Assembly: GCA_017860075.1 (NCBI GenBank)
Contig: JAFNAH010000105.1
Coordinates: forward strand, 1 to 5,905
DNA length: 5,905 nucleotides
Direction of reading: 5' to 3'
Source of the DNA: Acidobacteriota bacterium
GTDB lineage: Bacteria; Acidobacteriota; UBA6911
Both the position numbers and the translations under genes were made by a program. Positions 1 to 5,905 of the stretch are shown piece after piece (positions within the stretch are counted from its first letter, which is position 1; every line of letters begins with the position of its first letter). A model generated the notes under the pieces. It searched no databases. It had not been told where the DNA came from and saw only the letters and a list, made by a program, of their open reading frames with translations.

Positions 1-541
1 CCACGCCTGGAATGAACCGCGGCAGCCGACGCAGGTCGTTTCCTTCCAGGAGGGCGAGCGCGCGTTCCTCCTCGCGGATCCTCCACCACAATACCAGGGA
101 ATTCAAGATGCTGAAAACAGCTGCGGTCACGTAAGCTCCGCAGAGGATCGGGATCGCCAGGATCTCGACCAGGACGGCAACATAGGTCGGGTGGCGAATG
201 AACCGGTACGGTCCCTTCAGCACCGGTCTCTCGCCCGGGATCACGATAATTTTCGTGGTCCAGAACCGTCCGAGGGAGAGAATGCACCAAGCGCGCAAAA
301 GTTGCGAAAGGATCAGGATCCCAAGCCAGAAGGGCCACAGAGGATCCCAACCCTTCGGCAGAAAGTGGCGTTCTGCGACAAGCGACAGGAAGAACAGCAC
401 GTGCAACGCCACAACGACAGGGTAGTGCCCGTGTCCGGCCTCGATGCCGCCGCGGCTCAATGCCCAGCGCTGGTTTCTTTTCGAGACTACGAGCTCCGAC
501 AGCCGCTGTACCACAAGAAAGGTGATCAGCACGGTGAACAT
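1..541 (-). CDS. Isoprenylcysteine carboxyl methyltransferase-family (YpbQ-like) membrane protein, 3' end off the window
   Basis: Reading the minus strand from the ATG at 541 gives 180 codons without a stop before the left edge. The product is a small multi-pass membrane protein with hydrophobic segments near residues 1-12, 43-58, 70-93 and 120-150. The family signature is clear: GPYRFIRHPTY (residues 110-120), whose His-Pro lies in the S-adenosylmethionine-binding region, followed by RIREEERAL (about 154-162). An early RLSEL and GHGHYP are typical of the YpbQ branch. Members are usually about 170-190 residues, and RFIPG at the edge looks like the C-terminal tail, so only a little is missing. 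Characterised relatives O-methylate alkylpyrones or phenolic lipids made by type III polyketide synthases; the substrate here is inference, because no synthase is in view. The frame stays open upstream of 541, but that stretch is Arg/Pro-rich and not family-like. Only a weak AGGCGA precedes the ATG. It is divergent from the acylase gene. Confidence 0.87.
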   Translation of the reverse strand, partial: MFTVLITFLVVQRLSELVVSKRNQRWALSRGGIEAGHGHYPVVVALHVLFFLSLVAERHFLPKGWDPLWPFWLGILILSQLLRAWCILSLGRFWTTKIIVIPGERPVLKGPYRFIRHPTYVAVLVEILAIPILCGAYVTAAVFSILNSLVLWWRIREEERALALLEGNDLRRLPRFIPGV

Positions 542-727
542 TTTCGTCGCCTGTCGCCGGGGCCGCGGGGCTGTCAGTTCAGCAGTCGGCGGCAACACCA
601 GGATCCGGCCGGTGAAGCATACTGTGTTTCTGACGGAGGCGCAGCCGATTTCGCGCCGGGCCGCCGGGCCATTGCGGCAGATGGCGGTCGCGAATAGAAT
701 CACGACCTGGCCCGAGGGTAGAGAATC
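542..727. other. Divergent intergenic region
   Basis: This 186-base spacer separates the leftward methyltransferase from the rightward acylase. It holds one plausible rightward promoter, described separately. On the minus strand the best -10 candidate is TATGCT (plus-strand 617-622), with no convincing -35, so the leftward promoter is unresolved. The methyltransferase frame remains open across part of this region but its translation does not resemble a protein domain. Confidence 0.6.
672..700 (+). promoter_or_regulatory. Candidate sigma-70-type promoter for the acylase operon
   Basis: TTGCGG at 672-677 and TAGAAT at 695-700 are separated by exactly 17 bases. The -10 box matches TATAAT at five of six positions; the -35 box matches only the TTG. 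Transcription would start near 707 and leave a leader of about 20 bases containing the GAGG ribosome binding site at 714-717. Position and spacing are good, but the -35 box is weak and chance matches are common, so this is a candidate only. Confidence 0.38.
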
Positions 728-3259
728 ATGAACGACTCAAGAACAGAACCATCCTCAAGACGCCCCCGTCTGGTCGTTTACCTGTCGTGGGGATTGATCG
801 GCCTTCTGCTGCTCGTGATCCCCGGCGTGGGCGGCTTCGCCCTATGGTTCCGGCACGCGGCGGTAACCGCGCTGCCTCAGCTCGACGGGGAACTCCGGGT
901 GGCAGGCCTGAAGGCGCCTGTTTCGGTGACACGTGACCGGGCCGGCACTCCGTGCATTCACGCCGACGATCTCGAGGACCTCTTCTTTGCACAGGGCTAT
1001 GTCACTGCCCAGGACCGGCTGTTTCAGATGGACACCGGGCGGCGTTATGCGGCGGGCGAACTGTCGGAGATCATCGGTTTCCCGCTCGTGCGGGGCGAGG
1101 CCGCGGCGAGCCTCCTCGAACACGACATCAGGCAGCGCTATCTTCAGGTGCGCCGCGCAGCCGAGCGGATGATACGGCAGGCAAGCGAGCGTGACCGGCT
1201 TTACTTCGATGCCTACGCTCGCGGCGTGAACGCGTTCATCGGTACGAACCGCGACCGACTTCCGGTGGAATTCCGGTTCTTACGCTACCAACCGGGGCCG
1301 TGGCGGGCCTCCGATTCCGCGCTTGTCGGGTTGAACGTCAGCCTGGAGATGAACTCGCAATACCCGGTGGAGTGGTGGCGCGACAGATTCGCCAGGCAAC
1401 TACCTCCGCAAATGCTGGACGACCTCTATGTGAACGGCTCGTGGCGCGACCGGGCCCCGGGCGAATCAGGGGAGCAACAGAAGACAGGAACGGTCGTCCG
1501 GGCGATCCGGCCAGCCGGTGGTTTCTCCGCGGGGAGGCAACCGGCGCGAACGAACCTGCTCGGGGTTTTCCTGGCGCAGGCTGCTACCGGGGATGATTTC
1601 GGATATAACGACGATATCGAAGTCTGGCCGGGATCCAACAACTGGGTCGTGAGCGGCCGGCATACGGCCTCGGGCAAGCCTCTGCTCTCGAACGATATGC
1701 ACCTGATGCACACAATGCCGTGCGTCTGGTATCAAGCTCACCTGGTTTCGGGCAACTTCAACGTGGTCGGCTACACGCTGCCGGGGATGCCCTTCGTGAT
1801 CGGCGGGCACAATGAGTTCATCGCCTGGGGTTTCACTAATCTTGGTCCCGATGTTCAGGACCTCTATGTCGAGAGCTTCAATGAGCGCGGCGAGTATCAG
1901 ACTCCGTCCGGATGGGTAGAACCGGAGAAACGCCGCGAGGTTGTCAGAGTGAAAGGCAAGCCCGACGTCATTCTCGAGGTTGAGGTAACCCGGCACGGGC
2001 CCGTCATTTCCCCGATACTCAAGGACGAGAAGCGCAAGATCGCACTCAGGTGGATCGCCAACGAGCCGGTCCGGCAGGGGTTTCCCTTTGGGGAGATCGA
2101 CTCCGCACGTAACTGGCCGGAGTTCAGGGCTGCTTTGTCCGGGTACGTGGCGCCCGCCATGAACCTGGTTTATGCCGATGCCGAAGGGAACATCGGATAC
2201 CAGGCAGCCGGGCGGATCCCGATCCGGGCGGCCGGCGACGGATTGTCCCTGGTGCGGGGGGAAGATGATGCGCACGAATGGGTCGGCTATATTCCGTGGG
2301 ACGAGATGCCCAGCGTGTTCAATCCACCGGATGGATTGCTGGCTACTGCAAACAGCCGGATCACACCTCAGGGCTACAAGTATCACGCAGCCAACCAGTG
2401 GGCCTCAGCTCATAGAACGTGGCGGATTTACCAGGTTCTCGAATCGTGGATCGCGCGCGGAAAGAAGCTGACTCCTGCCGACATGCTGTCGCTCCAAACA
2501 GATGTCTACTCGGATTTCGACCGCCTGCTGGCGGTGGAGCTGGCGCGCCCCGTCCTGGCAAGCAACGGCGCTTCAGCCCAAGCCAGGCGTGCGGCCGAGA
2601 TTTTGAACTCCTGGGACGGCTCAGTCACGCCGGATTCGACGGCGGCCGGGCTGATCAATCTTGCGCGGCGCAGCATGACAAAGCTAGTGCTGGAGCCGCG
2701 CCTGGGCCAGGACTACCGGTCGTATCGCTGGTTCGGCGCAACGACCTTCTGGGAAAACCTGATCACACAGAAGCCCGCTCGCTGGTTGCCGCCGAACGTT
2801 TCCAGTTTTGACGAGCTCTATATCGCCGTCGTGGAAGACGTGGCCGCCGATCGCGGGCTGCCGGATGATCTGGCCCAGTTCACATACGGCATGCGCTTCC
2901 CCGTGGAGATAGACCATCCGATATTCGGCTCCATACCGCTTCTCAGGAGATACGCCGGCCCCGGGGCCGTGCCGCAGCGTGGGGACGGCAGCACCGTGAA
3001 CCAGGCCGGCGCGCGATACGGTCCCTCCCAACGCCTGACAGTCGATTTCGGGAATCTGGACAGGAGCACTTCGAGCATCGTGACCGGCCAGTCCGGCCAG
3101 ATATTCAGCCCGCAATATATGGATCAGTTCCCGGTCTGGCTCCGCGGGGCGACTCTGCCGCTCCCGTTTTCGGGACAGGCCGTCGCTGCGTCGAAATCTC
3201 ACGAACTCGTGCTCCGGCCGGATCCGCCCGGGCGGAAAAACAGGGTGGAATATCGCTGA
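728..3259 (+). CDS. Penicillin acylase family protein (S45 Ntn-hydrolase), membrane-anchored
   Basis: This 843-residue protein is an N-terminal nucleophile amidohydrolase precursor that cuts itself into alpha and beta chains. Residues 15-38 form one hydrophobic segment after an Arg-rich N-terminus, so it is likely a signal anchor or signal peptide exporting the enzyme; no lipobox is seen. The alpha-chain signature VSVTRDRAGTPCIHADD is at 65-81 and AQDRLFQMD at 94-102. The processing site is PGSNNW, making Ser303 the new beta-chain N-terminus and nucleophile. In beta numbering, His325 is 23, Asp375 and Asp378 are 73 and 76 (the calcium ligands of E. coli penicillin G acylase), and Asn542 is about 240, matching the oxyanion Asn241. 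The C-terminal GPSQRLTVDFGN and TGQSGQIFSPQYMDQF blocks are intact. Known relatives hydrolyse beta-lactam side chains, N-acyl-homoserine lactones or other acyl amides; the substrate here cannot be read. GAGG at 714-717 supports the start. It is probably co-transcribed with the gene at 3276. Confidence 0.95.
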   Translation: MNDSRTEPSSRRPRLVVYLSWGLIGLLLLVIPGVGGFALWFRHAAVTALPQLDGELRVAGLKAPVSVTRDRAGTPCIHADDLEDLFFAQGYVTAQDRLFQMDTGRRYAAGELSEIIGFPLVRGEAAASLLEHDIRQRYLQVRRAAERMIRQASERDRLYFDAYARGVNAFIGTNRDRLPVEFRFLRYQPGPWRASDSALVGLNVSLEMNSQYPVEWWRDRFARQLPPQMLDDLYVNGSWRDRAPGESGEQQKTGTVVRAIRPAGGFSAGRQPARTNLLGVFLAQAATGDDFGYNDDIEVWPGSNNWVVSGRHTASGKPLLSNDMHLMHTMPCVWYQAHLVSGNFNVVGYTLPGMPFVIGGHNEFIAWGFTNLGPDVQDLYVESFNERGEYQTPSGWVEPEKRREVVRVKGKPDVILEVEVTRHGPVISPILKDEKRKIALRWIANEPVRQGFPFGEIDSARNWPEFRAALSGYVAPAMNLVYADAEGNIGYQAAGRIPIRAAGDGLSLVRGEDDAHEWVGYIPWDEMPSVFNPPDGLLATANSRITPQGYKYHAANQWASAHRTWRIYQVLESWIARGKKLTPADMLSLQTDVYSDFDRLLAVELARPVLASNGASAQARRAAEILNSWDGSVTPDSTAAGLINLARRSMTKLVLEPRLGQDYRSYRWFGATTFWENLITQKPARWLPPNVSSFDELYIAVVEDVAADRGLPDDLAQFTYGMRFPVEIDHPIFGSIPLLRRYAGPGAVPQRGDGSTVNQAGARYGPSQRLTVDFGNLDRSTSSIVTGQSGQIFSPQYMDQFPVWLRGATLPLPFSGQAVAASKSHELVLRPDPPGRKNRVEYR

Positions 3260-3263
3260 GAAC

Positions 3264-3270
3264 AGGAGGT
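3264..3270 (+). promoter_or_regulatory. Strong Shine-Dalgarno for the TIM-barrel gene
   Basis: AGGAGGT lies five bases before the ATG at 3276, within a 16-base gap after the acylase stop codon. It fixes the start codon and supports independent re-initiation on a shared transcript. It is clearly stronger than the ribosome binding sites of the other complete genes here. Confidence 0.85.
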
Positions 3271-3275
3271 GTCTG

Positions 3276-4196
3276 ATGAACCGAAGAGGTTTTCTCAAGA
3301 CCGCCGCGGCAGTACCGGCTTCTTCCCTTCCGGGGCTCATGGGTAGCCCGGACGACTGCGCCGGGCAAACAGCACCTGCGAGGACCGGAGGTCCGTTCGT
3401 CAAACTCAGCTGTAATCTCTACTCCTTTAACGAGCCGCTCCAGAGCGGCAAGATGAAGCTGGAAGAGGTAATCGAGTTCTGTGCCACGCTCGACTTTGCC
3501 GCGGTGGATCCCACCGGCTATTACTTCCCCGGCTACCCGGCAGTCCCCGATGACTCCTATTTGTACTCGATCAAACGGAAGACTTTTCTGTTGGGACTGG
3601 ATATCAGCGGCACTGGGGTCAGGAATGATTTCACTCTTCCCGAAAAGGGCAGACGGGCTGCCGAGGTGGGACTCGTGAAGGCCTGGATCGAATGCGCCGC
3701 CCGCCTGGGCGCGCCGGTGCTGCGTGTGTTCTCCGGGGCAGGCGTTCCCGAGGGATATTCCAGGGACGAGGTCACTCGCTGGGTCATCGAGGGTCTCCAA
3801 CAGTGCGCCGAGCACGGCAGGAAATTCGGCGTGATGCCGGTCCTGCAGAATCATTCCGATTTCATCCGGAACGCCGATGACATCATCACGGTGCTGAAGG
3901 GGGTGGGTTCAGACTGGCTGGGACTGCATCTGGATATTGGCAGCTTCAGGCAGGCCGAAGATCCGTACGCCGAAATCGCCGGAGTCGCACCTTACGCCGT
4001 TACCTGGCAAATAAAGGAAAATCTGTTCGTCGGCGGGAAGGAAGTAAAGACGGACCTGGAGAAAATCATGGGGATAATCCGGAAAGCGGGCTATCGGGGC
4101 TACCTCCCCCTGGAGACCCTCGGTGAGGGAGACCCGAGAGTGAAGGTTCCCAGGTTTCTCGACGAAGTCCGGCAAGCCACCCACTCCCTCCCCTGA
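3276..4196 (+). CDS. Tat-exported sugar phosphate isomerase/epimerase-like TIM-barrel protein
   Basis: This 306-residue protein belongs to the xylose isomerase-like TIM-barrel superfamily (AP endonuclease 2 / sugar isomerase fold). The N-terminus NRRGFLK followed by an Ala-rich stretch is a twin-arginine signal, so the folded protein is probably exported with its metal bound; the cleavage site is unclear. The barrel runs from about residue 42 (VKLSCNLYSF) to the end. Likely metal and active-site positions are QNH at 191-193, Asp220 in LHLDIGS, Lys247 in QIKEN and Glu280 in PLETLG. Many relatives have Glu where this has Gln191, so metal coordination or chemistry may differ from the classic epimerases. 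Exported members are frequent in Acidobacteriota, Planctomycetota and Bacteroidota, where many act on keto-sugars or remain uncharacterised; the substrate here is unknown. It follows the acylase by 16 bases, and its TGA lies inside the CCCTGAA repeat unit. Confidence 0.93.
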   Translation: MNRRGFLKTAAAVPASSLPGLMGSPDDCAGQTAPARTGGPFVKLSCNLYSFNEPLQSGKMKLEEVIEFCATLDFAAVDPTGYYFPGYPAVPDDSYLYSIKRKTFLLGLDISGTGVRNDFTLPEKGRRAAEVGLVKAWIECAARLGAPVLRVFSGAGVPEGYSRDEVTRWVIEGLQQCAEHGRKFGVMPVLQNHSDFIRNADDIITVLKGVGSDWLGLHLDIGSFRQAEDPYAEIAGVAPYAVTWQIKENLFVGGKEVKTDLEKIMGIIRKAGYRGYLPLETLGEGDPRVKVPRFLDEVRQATHSLP

Positions 4197-4239
4197 AAAT
4201 TGGAAATTCAGGGTCAGACCCTGAAAATCCAGTTTTCAG
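4191..4239. repeat. Nested inverted/direct repeat array at the convergent gene junction
   Basis: CCCTGAA occurs at 4191-4197 and again at 4219-4225, with its reverse complement TTCAGGG at 4207-4213 between them. The 10-mer CCCTGAAAAT is repeated exactly at 4191-4200 and 4219-4228. Three alternative hairpins are possible: 4191-4197 with 4207-4213; 4207-4215 with 4217-4225, which is perfectly symmetrical around base 4216; and 4221-4227 (CTGAAAA) with 4233-4239 (TTTTCAG). The stop codons of both flanking genes lie inside the array. It may be a REP-like intergenic palindrome, a terminator, or both. Confidence 0.8.
4198..4225 (-). terminator. Possible intrinsic terminator (bidirectional) between convergent genes
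   Basis: The hairpin TTCAGGG-TCAGA-CCCTGAA (4207-4225) lies just beyond the stop of the leftward glycosyltransferase. In that direction it is followed by TTTCCAATTTT, an interrupted T tract. Rightward, the hairpin follows the TIM-barrel stop and is followed, after a short gap, by TTTT at 4233-4236. The stem is GC-rich but only 7-8 pairs and neither T run is ideal, so terminator activity is plausible, not proven. Confidence 0.4.
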
Positions 4240-5672
4240 CGGGATCCTTTCCCCATAAGCACGACGGGAAAAGTCCGCAGGAGAATCTTCAAGTCCAGGA
4301 GCAGCGACCAGTTGTCGATGTAGAAGAGGTCCAGTTTCATCCATTCCTGGAAGTCGATCTCGTTGCGGCCGGAAACCTGCCACAAGCAGGTAATTCCGGG
4401 CTTCACGGACAGGCGGCGACGTTGCCAGCGGCTGTATTCCTTGACTTCTTCGGGCAGAGGGGCACGCGGTCCGACGAGGCTCATGTCGCCCTTCAGGACA
4501 TTCCAGAACTGCGGCCACTCGTCCAGCGAACTCTTGCGCAGGATGCGTCCGAGCGGGGTCACACGGGGATCGTTCCTCATCTTGAATACCGGGCCGTCCA
4601 TCTCATTGAGATGCTTGATTTCCCAGAGCACATCTTCAGCCCCTTCGCACATGCTGCGGAACTTGTAGAGCACGAACCTGCGACCGTAGAGGCCACAACG
4701 CACCTGGCGGTATATGGCCGGCCCTCTGGATGTGAGTTTGACCAGCGCGGCGATGAAGAGCATCAGAGGCGATGAAACGACCAGCGCGAGGGCGGAACCC
4801 ACGATATCCACGAGGCGCTTTACGAGGAGCGCGAACGCATGGTCGGGAGTTGCGCTGAAGGTGATGATCGGCACGTTCTCCAGGAACTCCATGGACACAT
4901 GGGAGACTTTAACCGGGAAGAAGTCTGCGGCTACGCGTGTCTTTACTCCCTGTTCCTTGCAGATGGCGAGGACATCATCGAGACCCTCCAGGTCACGAGG
5001 CTCACTGCCGACGAAGATGATCTCGTCCACGACGTTTTCTTCGATGATGGTCGGAATGTCCGCTATGGAACCCAAGAGGTCCCGGGTCACGGCTCCATTT
5101 CCCGCTGGACCCACTTCGACATACCCGAGAATCCTCAGGCCCCAATCCGAATACCGGGAAATGAGCTCACCCATCTCGTGGGCCTTGGGGCTGGTACCTA
5201 CGATCAGGATGTTGCGGCGGACACGCGACGGATGAGATCGGCTCCGGCCGTGCAAAGCGACCGCAGCCCTGGCACCGCACAGAAATGCTGCCTGGTAGAA
5301 CACAAAGAGCGCGATCAGGGGCCGGCTCATGACGAGCTTCAGAGCAAAGGACAGGAAGCCGAGGAACAAACCAAGCAGGGAGGCCGAGGCAACCACGATG
5401 CCGAGCTTCTCCCACCCGGATCGCTTGATCGTAAGGCGATAGAGGCCCAGCGCTTTCGCCACGATCGCCCACCAGACGATCCCGATGGAAACAAGCCAGG
5501 CGTACTCGCGTAGTGACAGGAGCTCGGGGTTGAGCAGGCGGCCGACAGGCTCGGGCACGAGGTGATCCATGTGCAGCCGCGTGGCATAGGCGACAGCGAA
5601 AGCCAGGATCGTGAGCGCGATATCAGTGCAGAACTGGACGAGGGTAAAGAGCCTGGCGTGTTCTCTGAACAT
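4236..5672 (-). CDS. Exopolysaccharide biosynthesis polyprenyl glycosylphosphotransferase (WbaP/WcaJ type)
   Basis: This 478-residue inner-membrane enzyme would transfer a sugar-1-phosphate from a nucleotide sugar to undecaprenyl phosphate, the first committed step of exopolysaccharide or O-unit assembly. Four hydrophobic segments (about 10-30, 57-77, 91-112, 117-139) precede a Rossmann-like domain starting at NILIVGTSPKAHE (154-166). The catalytic bacterial sugar transferase domain runs from KRLVDI (285-290) to the end. It has the Ser-Pro helix break at 301-302 of the re-entrant membrane helix, YKFRSM (336-341), the catalytic Asp384-Glu385 in SSLDEWPQFWNVLKGDMSLV, GPRAPLP (401-407) and KPGITCLWQVSGRN (424-437). 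All key residues are present and the length is normal for the family. The sugar specificity cannot be read. No strong Shine-Dalgarno precedes the ATG at 5672; only GGA, about ten bases upstream, is near. It converges with the TIM-barrel gene and diverges from the gene at 5822. Confidence 0.97.
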   Translation of the reverse strand: MFREHARLFTLVQFCTDIALTILAFAVAYATRLHMDHLVPEPVGRLLNPELLSLREYAWLVSIGIVWWAIVAKALGLYRLTIKRSGWEKLGIVVASASLLGLFLGFLSFALKLVMSRPLIALFVFYQAAFLCGARAAVALHGRSRSHPSRVRRNILIVGTSPKAHEMGELISRYSDWGLRILGYVEVGPAGNGAVTRDLLGSIADIPTIIEENVVDEIIFVGSEPRDLEGLDDVLAICKEQGVKTRVAADFFPVKVSHVSMEFLENVPIITFSATPDHAFALLVKRLVDIVGSALALVVSSPLMLFIAALVKLTSRGPAIYRQVRCGLYGRRFVLYKFRSMCEGAEDVLWEIKHLNEMDGPVFKMRNDPRVTPLGRILRKSSLDEWPQFWNVLKGDMSLVGPRAPLPEEVKEYSRWQRRRLSVKPGITCLWQVSGRNEIDFQEWMKLDLFYIDNWSLLLDLKILLRTFPVVLMGKGSR

Positions 5673-5698
5673 CGAAAAATTCCGCTGAAAAGTAACCT

Positions 5699-5727
5699 AT
5701 TATACCAACGCGGCACCCCCGTTGACC
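5699..5727 (-). promoter_or_regulatory. Promoter candidate for the glycosylphosphotransferase
   Basis: On the minus strand a perfect TATAAT occupies 5704-5699, 26 bases before the start codon. At the 17-base spacing the -35 position reads GGTCAA (5727-5722), a poor match, so activation by a regulator may be needed. Transcription starting near 5692 would give a leader of about 20 bases. In a GC-rich region an exact TATAAT placed here is unlikely to be chance. Confidence 0.48.
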
Positions 5728-5810
5728 TCTTCAATTCCGAAAGATGGAACAAAAGCGGCTCCGACAGGTTCTCAAACACCGGAGAAACGATGGTCTGTGA
5801 GGGACCTGTA

Positions 5811-5816
5811 AAGGAG
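5811..5816 (+). promoter_or_regulatory. Shine-Dalgarno selecting the start at 5822
   Basis: AAGGAG lies five bases upstream of the ATG at 5822. It decides against the ATG at 5817, which runs quickly into a stop at 5838-5840, and against the later in-frame ATG at 5837, which has no such site. Confidence 0.7.
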
Positions 5817-5821
5817 ATGCG

Positions 5822-5905
5822 ATGCGCGTGTGTCAGATGAAGTGGTGGATGCTGCTGGCTGGAATCTTCGCGACCCGACTCGCAATGCCCCAGTCAATTG
5901 AAGGG
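5822..5905 (+). CDS. N-terminus of a probable exported protein, truncated by the window edge
   Basis: Twenty-eight codons are open to the right edge. The peptide starts MRVCQMKWW and continues through a hydrophobic stretch MLLAGIFA (residues 10-17), then TRLAMPQ, which resembles a Sec signal peptide with possible cleavage after an Ala near residue 21. A second in-frame ATG at 5837 would give a more usual signal sequence, but the AAGGAG site favours 5822. The gene is divergent from the exopolysaccharide initiating transferase, so a polysaccharide export or assembly protein is a reasonable guess. The visible part has no domain, and no function is claimed. Confidence 0.62.
   Translation, partial: MRVCQMKWWMLLAGIFATRLAMPQSIEG

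Larger units (their letters stand above)
5673..5821. other. Divergent intergenic region of the putative exopolysaccharide locus
   Basis: This 149-base spacer lies between the leftward glycosylphosphotransferase and the rightward partial gene. It contains the leftward -10 element and the rightward ribosome binding site listed separately. No convincing rightward sigma-70 promoter is visible. A short ATG frame at 5790-5840 overlaps the partial gene and is not called as a gene. Confidence 0.55.

Noticed and set aside
542..682. N-terminal extension of the methyltransferase upstream of 541
   Set aside because: The frame is open but the translation is Arg/Pro-rich and not hydrophobic. Family members begin at the first membrane segment, and no better ribosome binding site is present upstream.
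191..697. Open frame of 168 codons on the plus strand
   Set aside because: It lies opposite the methyltransferase gene, whose minus-strand translation has family motifs. The plus-strand product is Arg/Gln-rich and unlike any domain.
1466..2386. Long antisense open frame (306 codons) within the acylase gene
   Set aside because: It overlaps the acylase core, which has all active-site motifs. Long antisense frames are usual in GC-rich genes, and its product has no recognisable domain.
2684..3854. Antisense open frames across the acylase end and TIM-barrel gene
   Set aside because: They shadow two genes with clear family motifs, and no ribosome binding site or domain supports them.
4839..5513. 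Plus-strand open frame of 224 codons opposite the glycosylphosphotransferase
   Set aside because: It is the complement of conserved transferase sequence. Its product is low-complexity and Asp/Arg-rich without a domain.
5711..5725. Sigma-54-like GGCAC-N5-TTGA facing the gene at 5822
   Set aside because: The essential GC of the -12 element reads GA, so the match to TGGCAC-N5-TTGC is incomplete. No activator site was recognised nearby.
5790..5840. Short ATG frame (16 codons) overlapping the start of the right-edge gene, a possible leader peptide
   Set aside because: It has no recognisable leader features, and it is simply the tail of a longer random open frame. Overlap with the start at 5822 could be coincidental.

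Overview
The window is a high-GC (roughly 60% by eye) bacterial chromosomal segment. It holds four recognisable genes, two of them tightly spaced, and the first 28 codons of a fifth. I see no tRNA, rRNA, CRISPR array, transposase or phage gene. The mix is a Tat-exported TIM-barrel 'sugar isomerase', a membrane-anchored penicillin acylase, a YpbQ-like methyltransferase and a WbaP/WcaJ-type sugar-phosphate transferase. This would fit a soil or sediment Gram-negative such as Acidobacteriota, but the assignment is inference from gene style only and is weak.

Layout: (1) Bases 1-541, minus strand, encode a nearly complete isoprenylcysteine carboxyl methyltransferase-family membrane enzyme whose 3' end leaves the left edge. 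(2) Bases 542-727 separate it from a divergent gene pair and carry a candidate rightward promoter. (3) Bases 728-3259, plus strand, encode a penicillin acylase-family (S45) Ntn-hydrolase. Sixteen bases later a strong Shine-Dalgarno sequence starts a Tat-signal TIM-barrel sugar isomerase/epimerase-like protein (3276-4196). The pair looks like a two-gene operon of exported enzymes. (4) The next gene converges on this pair. The short gap and both stop codons lie inside a nested array of inverted and direct repeats (4191-4239) built on CCCTGAA/TTCAGGG. (5) Bases 4236-5672, minus strand, encode a polyprenyl-phosphate glycosylphosphotransferase that would start exopolysaccharide repeat-unit synthesis, with a perfect TATAAT just upstream. 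(6) A divergent gene with a good ribosome binding site and a signal-like N-terminus starts at 5822 and leaves the right edge.

How the genes work together: the acylase and the TIM-barrel protein are probably co-transcribed and both act outside the cytoplasm, but no shared pathway can be read from the sequence. The glycosyltransferase probably marks one end of an exopolysaccharide locus continuing to the right. The methyltransferase resembles enzymes that partner type III polyketide synthases; none is visible here. I found no clearly new system. The most interesting items are the repeat array at the convergent junction and the acylase/TIM-barrel pairing.
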